Virus record (IMG/VR): IMGVR_UViG_3300008448_000002
Location: 124,001-188,000 of that record
Strand: one strand, 5' to 3'
From: a virus
DNA length: 64,000 nt
Positions 1 through 8,413 of the stretch are shown here, piece after piece; position 1 is the first letter of the stretch; the number at the start of each line of letters is the position of its first letter. The position numbers and the translations under genes are program-made. The notes under the pieces were generated by a model. The model was not told where the DNA came from. It saw only the letters and a list, made by a program, of their open reading frames with translations, and did not search any database.

Positions 1-1061
1 GCAGTGGCAGGATTCATTGCCGCATATTGTGCCGATTCTTGAGTTAATACGTTCCCACCAGTAATTATAAACTCCTTCATTAGTTTTTTCATTTCTTCGG
101 GCATCAGAGCAAGTTGATTTTCAATTTCTTTTTGTCTTACTCCACCATTATATTTTTCTGCCAAAATTAATGAAAAATCCTTATCAACATTCGCAGCGGC
201 TAATTGTTTATTTAAGTCCTCTCTATTCATGCCCATTAATTTAGCCAAACCAGAGTTTGTTTGTACTAACTGTAATGTTGCGTTTGTTGCTTGTTCATTG
301 CTTAAACCTTGTAATCTACCACTATTTCCAACACTATCAATATAAGACGTTGCGACATCAATAAATTCTTGTTGCGATGTAGCACCGTAGTAATTTGATT
401 TTTTTGCTATATCCGTGACATTTTTGAATATTTTAGAAAAATTAGTAGCACCTAATACTCTTGTAGAGTTCGAGGCACTAGAAATAGCTTTAGAAAAATC
501 CTCAATAGATAGATAAGCATTAGAGGCGGCATCCCGCATTTCATTAATTGAGTTAATAGTTCCTTCAGAACTATTTCTTAATTCTTTATAGGCGGCAGCA
601 TTATCTTTTAAATAATCAAGTGTTAATTTACCAACAACAAACCCTTTTGCGGCACCAATTAATTGACGAGAGGCATCTCCTATTAAATCACTTGCTAAAT
701 TATCTCTTCTATTGAATCGAGAACCATACATACTTCTTGATTCTTCTTTACTTGCTCTTCTGGCACTTATATCACTTTGATAGACATTTATTTTACCATC
801 ACTTCGTTGGTTTCCGCCTTTTATAGCTTTTACTGTGTTTTCACCGGTTTTTTTAGTTTCTTTCAATAATTCTTTATAGTAACTTTTATCATTAGGGTCT
901 TTATTAAGTAATTTAACAATACCCTTCATCAAATCGTTTGTTTTTTTATTAGCTATTTTTTGTTCTCTATCGCCTAACTTCAACTCTCTGATGAAATCAG
1001 TGTCACCTTTTTTAATTAGGTCTGCTATATTTTGTAATATTGATTCTTCAAATGCTGACAT
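1..1061 (-). CDS. Tape-measure-like virion protein, N-terminal part (runs off the window)
   Basis: An open frame runs on the minus strand from ATG at 1061 to the window edge (353 codons seen, no stop). The N-terminal ~110 residues are charged and probably helical. They are followed by a hydrophobic, Gly/Ala-rich stretch and long Ser/Ala/Asn-rich helices with phrases such as SSEGTINSINEMRDAASNAY, typical of phage tail tape-measure or baseplate hub-rod proteins. It diverges from the gp26/gp51 hub genes, the neighbourhood where T4 keeps gp29 (tail-length determinant) and gp28. A CATAAATA late-promoter match lies 43 nt upstream. The role is inferred from composition and context; no catalytic motif is visible and the C-terminus is missing. 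Confidence 0.55.
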   Translation of the reverse strand, partial: MSAFEESILQNIADLIKKGDTDFIRELKLGDREQKIANKKTNDLMKGIVKLLNKDPNDKSYYKELLKETKKTGENTVKAIKGGNQRSDGKINVYQSDISARRASKEESRSMYGSRFNRRDNLASDLIGDASRQLIGAAKGFVVGKLTLDYLKDNAAAYKELRNSSEGTINSINEMRDAASNAYLSIEDFSKAISSASNSTRVLGATNFSKIFKNVTDIAKKSNYYGATSQQEFIDVATSYIDSVGNSGRLQGLSNEQATNATLQLVQTNSGLAKLMGMNREDLNKQLAAANVDKDFSLILAEKYNGGVRQKEIENQLALMPEEMKKLMKEFIITGGNVLTQESAQYAAMNPAT

Positions 1062-1100
1062 TTATATTGTATTCCAGTAAAATATATGTTATATTATAAT

Positions 1101-1124
1101 GACTATTTATGAAGATAAATAGTC
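1101..1124. promoter_or_regulatory. Divergent pair of T4-type late promoters in an inverted repeat
   Basis: Perfect 10-bp arms GACTATTTAT and ATAAATAGTC are separated by 4 nt. They place CATAAATA on the minus strand (1111-1104) and GATAAATA on the plus strand (1114-1121), each one base from the T4 late consensus TATAAATA. Predicted starts fall near 1098 (tape-measure gene) and 1127 (gp26). A GAGG ribosome-binding site precedes the ATG at 1146. Confidence 0.6.
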
Positions 1125-1145
1125 TATCATATTGAGGTAAATTAA

Positions 1146-1979
1146 ATGGCGGAAATTAATCCATTAAGTAAATATTTTAGAGTACCTGGTTTACATGTTA
1201 AACTAGCTAGTAAAGGTTATTTTAGTGATGATAAGGATGTTACTATTACAAATGATATTCCTGTTTATCCGATGGGGGCAGCGGAAGAGTTATATCTTAA
1301 AAATCCCGATGGATTATTAAATGGCTTTTCAATTGAAACAATTATTAAAAATTGTGTTCCTGATATTAAAAATCCAAGAAAATTACCAGTTCAAGATATA
1401 GATGTATTATTATTGGCAATAAAACACGCTACTTTTGGTGACAACATGGAAATAAATGTTGTATGTCCTAAATGTAGTACTGAACAAGTCCATAATATGT
1501 CAATATTGAACATATTAGACAGTATAACCTATATGGAGAATGAATATACAGTTAGATTAAATGATGATTTAGTTGTTTATTTGAAACCCTATTGCTTTGA
1601 AACAAATACAAAATTAAGTTTGGCAACATTTGAAGAAATAAAAATACAACAAAGTATTACAAATGATGATGAGTTAGAAAAAAAATTAGAAATCATCAAT
1701 GAATCATTCATAAAGATGACAAGTATAAACCTTGATTTAATGGCAAAGACTATAATTAAAATTGCTACGCCCGATGGTGAAATTACCAATATTGAACATA
1801 TTAAAGAGTTTATATTAAAGGCATCAAAAAAGTTTATTGACCTTATTAAAGCAAAACACGATGAAATATCTAATACAGGTATAAAACGAGAGTTTGATTT
1901 AATTTGTACAAATTGTAATCATGAGTGGAAGGACAATATTGTATTTGACCCTAGTAATTTTTTTACAGAAAGCTCTTGA
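1146..1979 (+). CDS. 26: Baseplate hub protein, T4 gp26-like
   Basis: A 277-residue protein of the T4 gp26 baseplate-hub family. The N-terminal half has the family pattern (PMGAAEELYLKNPDGLLNG, then LPVQDIDVLLLAIKHATFG). A four-cysteine, zinc-ribbon-like element is formed by CPKC near residue 110 and CTNC near residue 260, also seen in gp26 relatives that couple to tail assembly. The start has GAGG 8 nt upstream and a GATAAATA late promoter. The stop codon overlaps the ATG of the next gene by one base, implying translational coupling, as in the T4 26-51 pair. Function follows from family and context. Confidence 0.75.
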   Translation: MAEINPLSKYFRVPGLHVKLASKGYFSDDKDVTITNDIPVYPMGAAEELYLKNPDGLLNGFSIETIIKNCVPDIKNPRKLPVQDIDVLLLAIKHATFGDNMEINVVCPKCSTEQVHNMSILNILDSITYMENEYTVRLNDDLVVYLKPYCFETNTKLSLATFEEIKIQQSITNDDELEKKLEIINESFIKMTSINLDLMAKTIIKIATPDGEITNIEHIKEFILKASKKFIDLIKAKHDEISNTGIKREFDLICTNCNHEWKDNIVFDPSNFFTESS

Positions 1980-2185
1980 TGTCCTCACCAGAGGAAACAC
2001 TTTCTCTCTTAAATGAGATGGAAAAGGAATCAAGAGCTATCATAAACAGTGTATTTACAATAATGTGGCACTTTAAAGGTATGTCAAGAGACGAAGCATT
2101 TACAATGAGTAATAAAGAAAGATTAGAAGTTGTAAAAATTATTGAAGCATCTTTACCGAAAAATCCTAAATCATGGGATGTTTAG
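1979..2185 (+). CDS. 51: Small baseplate hub assembly protein, gp51-like position
   Basis: A 68-residue protein starting at ATG 1979, which overlaps the gp26 stop (TGATG). It contains IMWHFKGMSRDEAFTMSNKERLEVVKII, a pattern of small tail or hub assembly chaperones: a short aromatic helix, then 'S..EA..MS..ER'. It is much shorter than T4 gp51 (about 250 residues), so the assignment rests on position after gp26 and on this motif. The 3' end overlaps the convergent Nudix gene by 4 bp. Confidence 0.5.
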   Translation: MSSPEETLSLLNEMEKESRAIINSVFTIMWHFKGMSRDEAFTMSNKERLEVVKIIEASLPKNPKSWDV

Positions 2186-2595
2186 ATATTCGGAATCTGT
2201 TCATGAATATAATCAACAATTTCCCTGTGACTATCTCTTCCATATTGTTGAAACTCTTTATTTGTTAGCCAAACTGTTTTTTCCGTTTCATAATGAGGAG
2301 TTACAAAGTTTTCTTTATCTTTTACTTCTACCGCATAGATAACAATATCATATTTCTTTTTACTTTTTATTTTGCCTTTAAAAACTTGAAATGGGGCACA
2401 TAGAAAGTTTTCTTCTAGTAAACCCAATTCTTCATAACCTTCTCTAATTGCGGCATCAAGAAAAGATTCACCTTCGTCAACATCACCCTTAGATATGTTC
2501 GGTTTAGTTCCTCCAAAATTACTATTTGAAGAAATCATAAACAACATTTTACCATCATTTGTAAATGGTATGATACCAGCTTTTTTATTTTTCAT
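2182..2595 (-). CDS. Nudix hydrolase
   Basis: A 137-residue single-domain Nudix protein. The complete Nudix box GX5EX7REXXEEXGX occupies residues 37-59 (GDVDEGESFLDAAIREGYEE begins it), giving the metal-binding REXXEE glutamates. Members hydrolyse nucleoside diphosphates linked to another group (NDP-sugars, dinucleoside polyphosphates, ADP-ribose, capped RNA); the substrate cannot be read here. Start is ATG with no strong ribosome-binding site. T4 encodes a Nudix enzyme (NudE), so the class is expected. A link to ADP-ribose metabolism, suggested by the ART genes in this window, is only inference. Confidence 0.85.
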   Translation of the reverse strand: MKNKKAGIIPFTNDGKMLFMISSNSNFGGTKPNISKGDVDEGESFLDAAIREGYEELGLLEENFLCAPFQVFKGKIKSKKKYDIVIYAVEVKDKENFVTPHYETEKTVWLTNKEFQQYGRDSHREIVDYIHEQIPNI

Positions 2596-2604
2596 ATAGT
2601 ATAT

Positions 2605-3108
2605 TTAATCATTATAATATCTAATATTATGTTTAAGATTTTTGTTATAACAAGATTTTTTCATAGATTTTGAAATTAATATTTCTTGGGCTGAATATAA
2701 AGAATTAGGGATATGTTTTAAATTAATACAACCAGTTAAACGTAAACTTCCAAAAACTTTTAAATCTTCTGGTAATCTTGTTAAATTAGTACAATTTTTT
2801 AAATCTAAATTACCATAAATTACTAAACCAGATGGTAATTTTCTTAAACTAGTACAATTTCTCAACCAAATGCTTGAATTAATTGTTAAATTATTTGGCA
2901 ATCTAATTAAAGTTTTATTATTTTCTAATTCTAAATGCTCGATAAGATTAAGATTATCTGGTAATTGATTAATATCGTACAGTACAAGATTAATTTCAAT
3001 TAAGTTTAGATGCCTGATATAAAAGGATGTATATTTACTCTTCGATAAATCATGAATATCATATCTTAATCTATTATACCCTATACCATTAACTTTTATA
3101 ACCTTCAT
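2605..3108 (-). CDS. Leucine-rich-repeat protein
   Basis: A 167-residue protein if started at ATG 3108; a TTG at 3129 would add 7 residues. The C-terminal half is four consecutive 21-residue repeats with the pattern xIxxxLxLxNCTxLxxLPxxL (for example VIYGNLDLKNCTNLTRLPED). They form a small solenoid capped by a Lys/Ser-rich tail. Such repeats bind proteins, and bacterial examples are often effectors or adhesins. It lies 4 bp after the preceding minus-strand gene, probably in one transcript. No signal peptide or catalytic domain. LRR proteins are unusual in T4-like phages; the partner is unknown. Confidence 0.7.
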   Translation of the reverse strand: MKVIKVNGIGYNRLRYDIHDLSKSKYTSFYIRHLNLIEINLVLYDINQLPDNLNLIEHLELENNKTLIRLPNNLTINSSIWLRNCTSLRKLPSGLVIYGNLDLKNCTNLTRLPEDLKVFGSLRLTGCINLKHIPNSLYSAQEILISKSMKKSCYNKNLKHNIRYYND

Positions 3109-3112
3109 ATTA

Positions 3113-3895
3113 TTAAAATGTGACGGCAATATCTCTTGGATTAGATGCCTTTAAATCTTTTTTGAATGGCTTAAAATTATCAACATAAGTAATGAGATAA
3201 TCACTGCTATCTACGAGTAATTCTGCTTTCCAAGTCAAATCTGATGTTACAGTCTTATTTTTTTGTTGTCTAAGAATCATGATATTCCAGTTCAATCTTC
3301 TTAAATCATATCCTTTAACAATAATTTCTCCTCTGCTATACGGAATCTTAATTCTACATTCTTTAGTATCATTGTCAAATGTCGTCTTAATTAATCTACG
3401 ATTAATTTGTAAATGACGTTTTGTTTCAATCGTTTGAGTTTGTAAAAGTTGTACAGGAAACTTGTAATCTATATTGTTTTTTGAATCCACAATAACATTA
3501 CTTGCCTGACCTTTATAATGATTACTAATGTCCTTGAACATATTTGCCTTAACCTCATTATGTATAACAGCTTTTGTTGTTACAATATTAAGTAAATCAA
3601 TATATTTTGTTTTAATTTCCTCAACATATTTTTCATTGGCAATCAGATATTCTTTACTGCCATCATTTAATGTTTTTACAGTGCCGCCATCTTTAATTAA
3701 AAAGTAAAGAATTGTGATAATAGATTGTTTCATGTCTGCCAAATCTTTAGGAGAACTTCTAAAAAAATCATTATAGTATTGTACAATACTATTATAAAAC
3801 TTTAATTCTTCCTTCATGAATGAATTAAAAATTTTGGCATCTCTATCAGTAACTAATACGTTAAATGAATGTAATTTATCGTTGCGAATAATCAT
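3113..3895 (-). CDS. Hypothetical protein, 260 residues
   Basis: I do not recognise this protein. The N-terminal half is helical (residues ~15-75, with NSFMKEELKFYNSIVQYYND). The C-terminal half is predicted to be beta-rich with many Lys/Arg (IKIPYSRGEIIVKGYDLRRL), suggesting nucleic-acid binding. The order 'helical N-terminus counting paired aromatic residues, then beta strands' recalls the N-terminus of TnpB/OrfB-type proteins, but no RuvC aspartates or zinc ribbon follow, so this is only a weak resemblance. It is followed after 4 bp by the LRR gene and diverges from the nuclease gene at 4000. Confidence 0.6.
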   Translation of the reverse strand: MIIRNDKLHSFNVLVTDRDAKIFNSFMKEELKFYNSIVQYYNDFFRSSPKDLADMKQSIITILYFLIKDGGTVKTLNDGSKEYLIANEKYVEEIKTKYIDLLNIVTTKAVIHNEVKANMFKDISNHYKGQASNVIVDSKNNIDYKFPVQLLQTQTIETKRHLQINRRLIKTTFDNDTKECRIKIPYSRGEIIVKGYDLRRLNWNIMILRQQKNKTVTSDLTWKAELLVDSSDYLITYVDNFKPFKKDLKASNPRDIAVTF

Positions 3896-3953
3896 GGGTA
3901 TTGGTTTCCAATTTTGGGTTATTATTTTATTACCATATATGATTACGGATATT

Positions 3954-3982
3954 TTGTCAATTATTATTTCACTAAATAGAAT
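3954..3982 (+). promoter_or_regulatory. Sigma70-like promoter for the nuclease gene
   Basis: TTGTCA (3954-3959), 17-nt spacer, TAGAAT (3977-3982). The predicted start is near 3989. The leader contains AAAGGGG ahead of the ATG at 4000. Confidence 0.5.
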
Positions 3983-3999
3983 TAAAGGGGTATTTAATT

Positions 4000-4503
4000 A
4001 TGACTGTTAAAAAGAAAGGCTCACCATCTAAAAGAAAAGGTAATTCGTGGGAACGAGATATTTGTAAGTTTTTGGAAGAAAAACTCGGCGGAAACTATGT
4101 GAGAGTACCATCAAGTGGCGCATTTGTGGGTAGGAGTAATGCTTTCAGAAAAGAAACGATGTCTGAAAATCAAAAGAGAACATTTAGAGGCGATATTATT
4201 CCCCCTGATAATTTACCAAAGATGGTGATTGAAGCAAAGTCTTACAAAGAATTTCCATTTCATCAATTATTGTCTGGTAAATGTGCTCTATTAGATGATT
4301 GGGTTGAACAAACTATTGATTGTATTGAAAATGGAGATATTTGGTTCGTAATCTTTAAAATCAACAATAAAGGCTCATTCGTGGCAACTACAAATAATGG
4401 CTATGCCTACACACACTATTGTCAATACAAAGACCTTGTTATAACGGGATTAGATGATTTCTTCACAAATAATAAAGATAGAGTTATTGAGATTTGTAGC
4501 TAA
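4000..4503 (+). CDS. PD-(D/E)XK superfamily nuclease (resolvase-like)
   Basis: A 167-residue protein with the core of the PD-(D/E)XK fold: a glutamate in GNSWERDICKFLEE (E18), then FRGDII (D65), then VIEAKSYKEF (E78, K80), so E...D...ExK spaced as in Holliday-junction resolvase-like and RecB-like nucleases. The basic N-terminus (KKKGSPSKRKG) fits DNA binding. Similar small nucleases in phages resolve or trim branched DNA. The strong ribosome-binding site AAAGGGG and a sigma70-like promoter suggest early expression. The nearby gene end overlaps an 8+8-bp palindrome shared with the convergent gene's stop. Confidence 0.75.
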   Translation: MTVKKKGSPSKRKGNSWERDICKFLEEKLGGNYVRVPSSGAFVGRSNAFRKETMSENQKRTFRGDIIPPDNLPKMVIEAKSYKEFPFHQLLSGKCALLDDWVEQTIDCIENGDIWFVIFKINNKGSFVATTNNGYAYTHYCQYKDLVITGLDDFFTNNKDRVIEICS

Positions 4504-4511
4504 TTTTAAAA

Positions 4512-5345
4512 TTAGTAATTGTATTCATCATCTTCATCTTCTGTTTTAGGACTAATTGTTATAATATTTTTATTAAAATCTACGCAAATATCATAATCTC
4601 TAATATCATCCCAACTATTCCATGAACAACCATTTTCATCAGTTGTAAGAAAAAACTTTGATGATTTTTTCAGTTCTAACATGATATCTTTATATGTTGG
4701 AAATATAATTGGTATTATATCCTTCATTCCCAATTCTTCAATTAAATCATAAAGTTTCAAATATTTAATAATCAAAGTAGTGGAATTGACTTTGGGATTT
4801 TTTAAATCTCTTGATTTTTCGCCGAATGATATAGCAGTTTCCATTATTCGGGCGATTGTGTAATTCGTATTCTCATCCCAAGATGGTTTGAGATATTCAT
4901 TCCATGTATTTTTAATATATTCTTGTATTTTCGGCTGTTTATAATATAGCTTAATTAAATTATCTGACTCCGAGAGATAATCAACGAACTTATCATCTAT
5001 GACTTTGGTAAAACTCCAATAATATGAAGAAACGGAAGGTCTCCCCCACAATGTTGCGGCAATATTATAAAAATCGGTATGGTCTTTTGAATCAACCTGT
5101 ACTTTCTTATTCAAGTCAAAAACATCAGGCAAGTTTTCACTGTTGATGTTGACTTCTTGTTCAGTGATTTCAACTATTTTCATTTTCTGCTCCTTCAACA
5201 TGTCTTGTTTGTTAATGTATTCGGATAATGACATAGATTTTTTATTTGTCAAGGGATTGTTTTCTTTTAATACTTTATTGTCAATAATTAGTATTTTTTC
5301 CTCATGATTTTCTGCCTCGTTGATTATGTTAATTAAATCTCTCAT
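4512..5345 (-). CDS. Unknown protein with capsid-targeting-like N-terminus (MRDLINIINE)
   Basis: A 277-residue protein of unknown body. Its N-terminus MRDLINIINEAE is almost identical to that of the protein at 59925-60320, and a second shared block follows at residues ~38-60 (SLSEYIxxQDxxxExKMKxVE). A short amphipathic leader ending in INE before Ala matches the T4 prohead-protease rule (I/L)xE used for internal proteins and Alt; further IxE/LxE sites lie within the first 70 residues. The C-terminus is acidic (EDEDDEYNY). It lies 10 bp after the nucleotidyltransferase gene and is probably transcribed from the same late-type promoter. I infer a packaged internal protein. Confidence 0.6.
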   Translation of the reverse strand: MRDLINIINEAENHEEKILIIDNKVLKENNPLTNKKSMSLSEYINKQDMLKEQKMKIVEITEQEVNINSENLPDVFDLNKKVQVDSKDHTDFYNIAATLWGRPSVSSYYWSFTKVIDDKFVDYLSESDNLIKLYYKQPKIQEYIKNTWNEYLKPSWDENTNYTIARIMETAISFGEKSRDLKNPKVNSTTLIIKYLKLYDLIEELGMKDIIPIIFPTYKDIMLELKKSSKFFLTTDENGCSWNSWDDIRDYDICVDFNKNIITISPKTEDEDDEYNY

Positions 5346-5355
5346 AGTATTCCCT

Positions 5356-6015
5356 TTATAAACTCAATTCTTTATCAAATAACTTATACTTTTCATCTCT
5401 TAGTTTTTCAAGTAAGTCATTGTTTCTTAACATTTTGAATACAAGGTTTTCTGTGGAAAACTCTCCGCCATTTTTTAAACCTTTTGTTCTATAATCTCTA
5501 ATCTTGGTTTGTACTTTTTCAATCAAAGCAATATCTTGTTCTTGAATAACCAAATCAATTATTTTTTTCCATTTATTATATTTTTTCTTAATTTCATTGT
5601 CATCTACGGTATATTGTTGTAATATTGGCTTTTGTATCCATTCATCTTTGATAAGAGAATATACGCCAGCGGAGAACGGTATCGGTTGACCTGTTTCACC
5701 ATATACTTCTACAGGATGACCAAAGATAAAAATATCATGCTGTAAATTCCAGTATAGTCTTCGGGCGTTTAATAATTCTTCAAATGGTTTTAATACTTCT
5801 TTATTATTTGGTTTTAGAATAATATGAACATCCCAGTCAGACTTTGAATGGTAATTATAGTTAGCCATACTACCTGTTAGTATAACGTCATCTAGCGTAT
5901 AATCTTTATAATCAATTGATTTTAGGTAATCAATTGCGGCAAGCACCAATCTTGCCCTAACTTTGTGGTTTAGTTTATTATTTTGCCATGCTTTATCAAA
6001 TAGTTTATTTTCCAT
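5356..6015 (-). CDS. Nucleotidyltransferase, Pol-beta superfamily
   Basis: A 219-residue protein with the minimal nucleotidyltransferase motif: G48-S49 in ILTGSMANYNYHSKSDWDVH, then S59-D60-x-D62, the metal-binding pair. The third acid is probably in the HPVEVYGE stretch. Members transfer NMP to RNA, protein or small molecules, and several are antitoxins or toxins; the substrate is unknown. The ATG lies exactly where transcription from an AATAAATA late-type site would begin, with no Shine-Dalgarno, so the mRNA may be leaderless. It is followed by the MRDLINIINE protein and diverges from the triple ART gene. Confidence 0.75.
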   Translation of the reverse strand: MENKLFDKAWQNNKLNHKVRARLVLAAIDYLKSIDYKDYTLDDVILTGSMANYNYHSKSDWDVHIILKPNNKEVLKPFEELLNARRLYWNLQHDIFIFGHPVEVYGETGQPIPFSAGVYSLIKDEWIQKPILQQYTVDDNEIKKKYNKWKKIIDLVIQEQDIALIEKVQTKIRDYRTKGLKNGGEFSTENLVFKMLRNNDLLEKLRDEKYKLFDKELSL

Positions 6016-6020
6016 ACAAG

Positions 6021-6043
6021 TATTTATTTGATATTGATAAATA
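6021..6043. promoter_or_regulatory. Divergent late-type promoters between the NTase and ART genes
   Basis: Minus strand AATAAATA (6028-6021) predicts a start at the A of the ATG at 6015. Plus strand GATAAATA (6036-6043) predicts a start near 6049, ahead of TAGGAG and the ATG at 6065. The two sites form 7-bp inverted arms (TATTTAT/ATAAATA). Confidence 0.5.
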
Positions 6044-6064
6044 TGGTTATTAGGAGATTATAGA

Positions 6065-8413
6065 ATGAGACAATTTATTGATGTTGTGAAAAATGTAGAC
6101 AAACGCTCTATTCTAAAAGAATACTTAGAGAAAACAGAAATACCTGAAAAAATCACAGTTGATGGTAAATTGCGCTGGACAAGAAATAGCGATGGTAAGT
6201 TAATTCATTCAACTATTGAGGGAATTACTAATTTCTGGAAGTGGTTTGGAGACAGCAAAGTTGTTGATGGACAAGGAAGACCCGTGATAGTTTATCATGG
6301 TACTGGAAATGATGTTGGTGATGTATTCAACACGGGCGGTGGGACAGGGAAAACTTTTAATACAGGGACGTTTTTTACCGATAGTCCATCCTTGGCAAGT
6401 ACCTATACAGTTGGCTTAAATAGAAATGTAAAACCAGTATATTTAAGTTTAAAATCACCTGTTATTGTTGATGCTAAACAAAAAAATTGGAAAATGCTTG
6501 ACGGTTCTATTAAATTATCCATCCCTGCTATAAACAAAGAATATGATGAAGATATGGCGTTACTCAACCAATTAACAGGCGGCACCGATAGTTCATTAAA
6601 GGTAAAAGCAAAGACAACTAATTTAAAAAAAGTCTTTGATATGGGGTTTGATGATGAAACTTCTAGCACGGATGATGTAGCTAGATGGTCAAGAACAAAC
6701 GGATACGAAAGTTTGATAATTAAAAATGTAAGGGATAGAGGACCAGCGGGAGAATATGTAACTGATGAATCTTTAAAACCTCATGTAGTATATGTTGCGT
6801 TTTCCCCAAATCAAATTAAATCAGCTATAGGTAACAATGGTGATTTCTCGGACAAATCAAACAAAATAACCGAATCTGAAATTAATAATTATAACATGAA
6901 AGATATATTGAAATATGGATATAAGGATTTAAATACCTCGTCAAAAACATTTTCTAATTCTATTGTAGAAAAATTGGCTGTAAAGAATAATGCCGAAAAT
7001 AAAGACATCATTGTTTTTATGGTTGATGGAGTATATAAATATTTTCTAAAACCATCCAAAAAATTAACAGAATCAGAAGAGATACCCGAAACCATTAAAG
7101 TTAATGGTAAAGAAAGACCAACAAGAAACAGTAATAACAAGTTAATTCATACAACTATACAGGGTATTGAAAATTTTTGGAAGTGGTTCGGAGATAGTGA
7201 AGTAGTTGATAAACGAGGAAGACCTTTAGTAGTTTATCATGGAACTGATAAATCTTTTGATACATTTAGAAATAAAAATAGAGGACTTGTATATTACTTC
7301 ACCCCATCGGCGATAAACGCATCATCATACTCAGGCTCTACAAACTCTAACATAATTCAGGTGTATATAAAATCGGAAAATCCTTATAGGGGCGGAAAAG
7401 AAGAAGAATTACTCGAAGCCATCAAACGTGGGGATGATTATTATCCGTACTCTTTGTATAACATAAAAGAGTACTTGTATAGTGGAAACCCTATGCCCTT
7501 TCACTTACCGAGCACAATCAAAGCTCTAAAAAAAATGGGGTATGATGGTTTTGTTGAAATCGAATCCAACACAGAGCAATATGGTGTTTTCTCTCCTAAT
7601 CAAATCAAATCTGCCATTGGCAACAATGGAGATTTTTCCGATAAATCAAACAAAATAACCGAAGCTGCCCCAACAGAACAATTAAAATCTATGATTTACT
7701 ATCATGGCACAGCATCAAAAGACGCTGCTATGAATATTTTAAAGAATGGTATACAAGCACCAGAATTAGAAACAAAAAGAGGTTCACAACTAACTCCCGT
7801 AAAAGGTAGAGTCTATATCACGCCAAAATTAACATATGCTATGGTATATGCTATCGGCATGAGCGGTGCGTTTGGTAGTAAATCATATCAAGTTCCATAT
7901 GAAGGTAATGAAGAAAAGTTCAAACATGTATTTTCATCGTATGTTGGTAAACACGGTGGAAGATATGGTTATGTTTTTACCATTGATGGAAAAGACCTAC
8001 ATGACATACAACCAGATGAAGATGAAGTTGGTGAATTGTATCATATCATTAAGAACAAAAGTCTTGATTATTATAGTTCAAGAGAATCCGATATTTCTGT
8101 AAAAGTGTATGAAAAAATCCAAAAAGATGAATCACTCCAAAGAAGATTTGTTTATTTCTTTGAAAGAGTTGTCGGAGAATATACCTTAAATAAAATTAAA
8201 CAAGGTGAATATGCCTACTACGCTTCTGGTGGAAAAACGGCATTAAAGAAAATGTCCGATGAAATGAAACTTGAATTGGCACAATTAGGTATCCATTTAT
8301 CTCATGGTGGGACAATTATTCCCAAAGAATGTTGGGAAATTGATAAAACATTATTAGGTTATCTTAAAGAAGATGGTTCTAATTTCTTTGAGTTAGCTAA
8401 GAAAATCAGTTGA
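6065..8413 (+). CDS. Triple ADP-ribosyltransferase-like polyprotein, candidate ejected effector
   Basis: A 782-residue protein with three ART-like units. Units 1 and 2 are tandem copies: each has IPE(K/T)I.V.GK, FWKWFGDS.VVD..GRP, the ART signature YHGT (77-80 and 391-394, each 51 residues after IPE) and end block FSPNQIKSAIGNNGDFSD, as in the ART domains of phage polyvalent proteins. Unit 3 is different but again has YHGT (546-549) and GRVYITP. (I/L)TE sites at 268-270 (before Ser), 334-336 (before Ser) and 531-533 (before Ala) bracket the units exactly and match the T4 prohead-protease rule. A GATAAATA late promoter and TAGGAG precede the ATG. T4 Alt is the functional parallel. Activity and processing are inferred. 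Confidence 0.8.
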   Translation: MRQFIDVVKNVDKRSILKEYLEKTEIPEKITVDGKLRWTRNSDGKLIHSTIEGITNFWKWFGDSKVVDGQGRPVIVYHGTGNDVGDVFNTGGGTGKTFNTGTFFTDSPSLASTYTVGLNRNVKPVYLSLKSPVIVDAKQKNWKMLDGSIKLSIPAINKEYDEDMALLNQLTGGTDSSLKVKAKTTNLKKVFDMGFDDETSSTDDVARWSRTNGYESLIIKNVRDRGPAGEYVTDESLKPHVVYVAFSPNQIKSAIGNNGDFSDKSNKITESEINNYNMKDILKYGYKDLNTSSKTFSNSIVEKLAVKNNAENKDIIVFMVDGVYKYFLKPSKKLTESEEIPETIKVNGKERPTRNSNNKLIHTTIQGIENFWKWFGDSEVVDKRGRPLVVYHGTDKSFDTFRNKNRGLVYYFTPSAINASSYSGSTNSNIIQVYIKSENPYRGGKEEELLEAIKRGDDYYPYSLYNIKEYLYSGNPMPFHLPSTIKALKKMGYDGFVEIESNTEQYGVFSPNQIKSAIGNNGDFSDKSNKITEAAPTEQLKSMIYYHGTASKDAAMNILKNGIQAPELETKRGSQLTPVKGRVYITPKLTYAMVYAIGMSGAFGSKSYQVPYEGNEEKFKHVFSSYVGKHGGRYGYVFTIDGKDLHDIQPDEDEVGELYHIIKNKSLDYYSSRESDISVKVYEKIQKDESLQRRFVYFFERVVGEYTLNKIKQGEYAYYASGGKTALKKMSDEMKLELAQLGIHLSHGGTIIPKECWEIDKTLLGYLKEDGSNFFELAKKIS

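Noticed and set aside
2142-2342. Plus-strand open frame of 66 codons
   Set aside because: It is antisense to the Nudix gene, whose motif is complete, and has no supporting signal.
3113-3895. Possible TnpB/OrfB transposase fragment
   Set aside because: Only a loose likeness in the N-terminal half; no RuvC acids, zinc ribbon or end sequences.
4500-4515. Palindrome CTAATTTT/AAAATTAG at convergent gene ends as a terminator
   Set aside because: It has no loop and is A/T only, and it is partly dictated by two overlapping stop codons.
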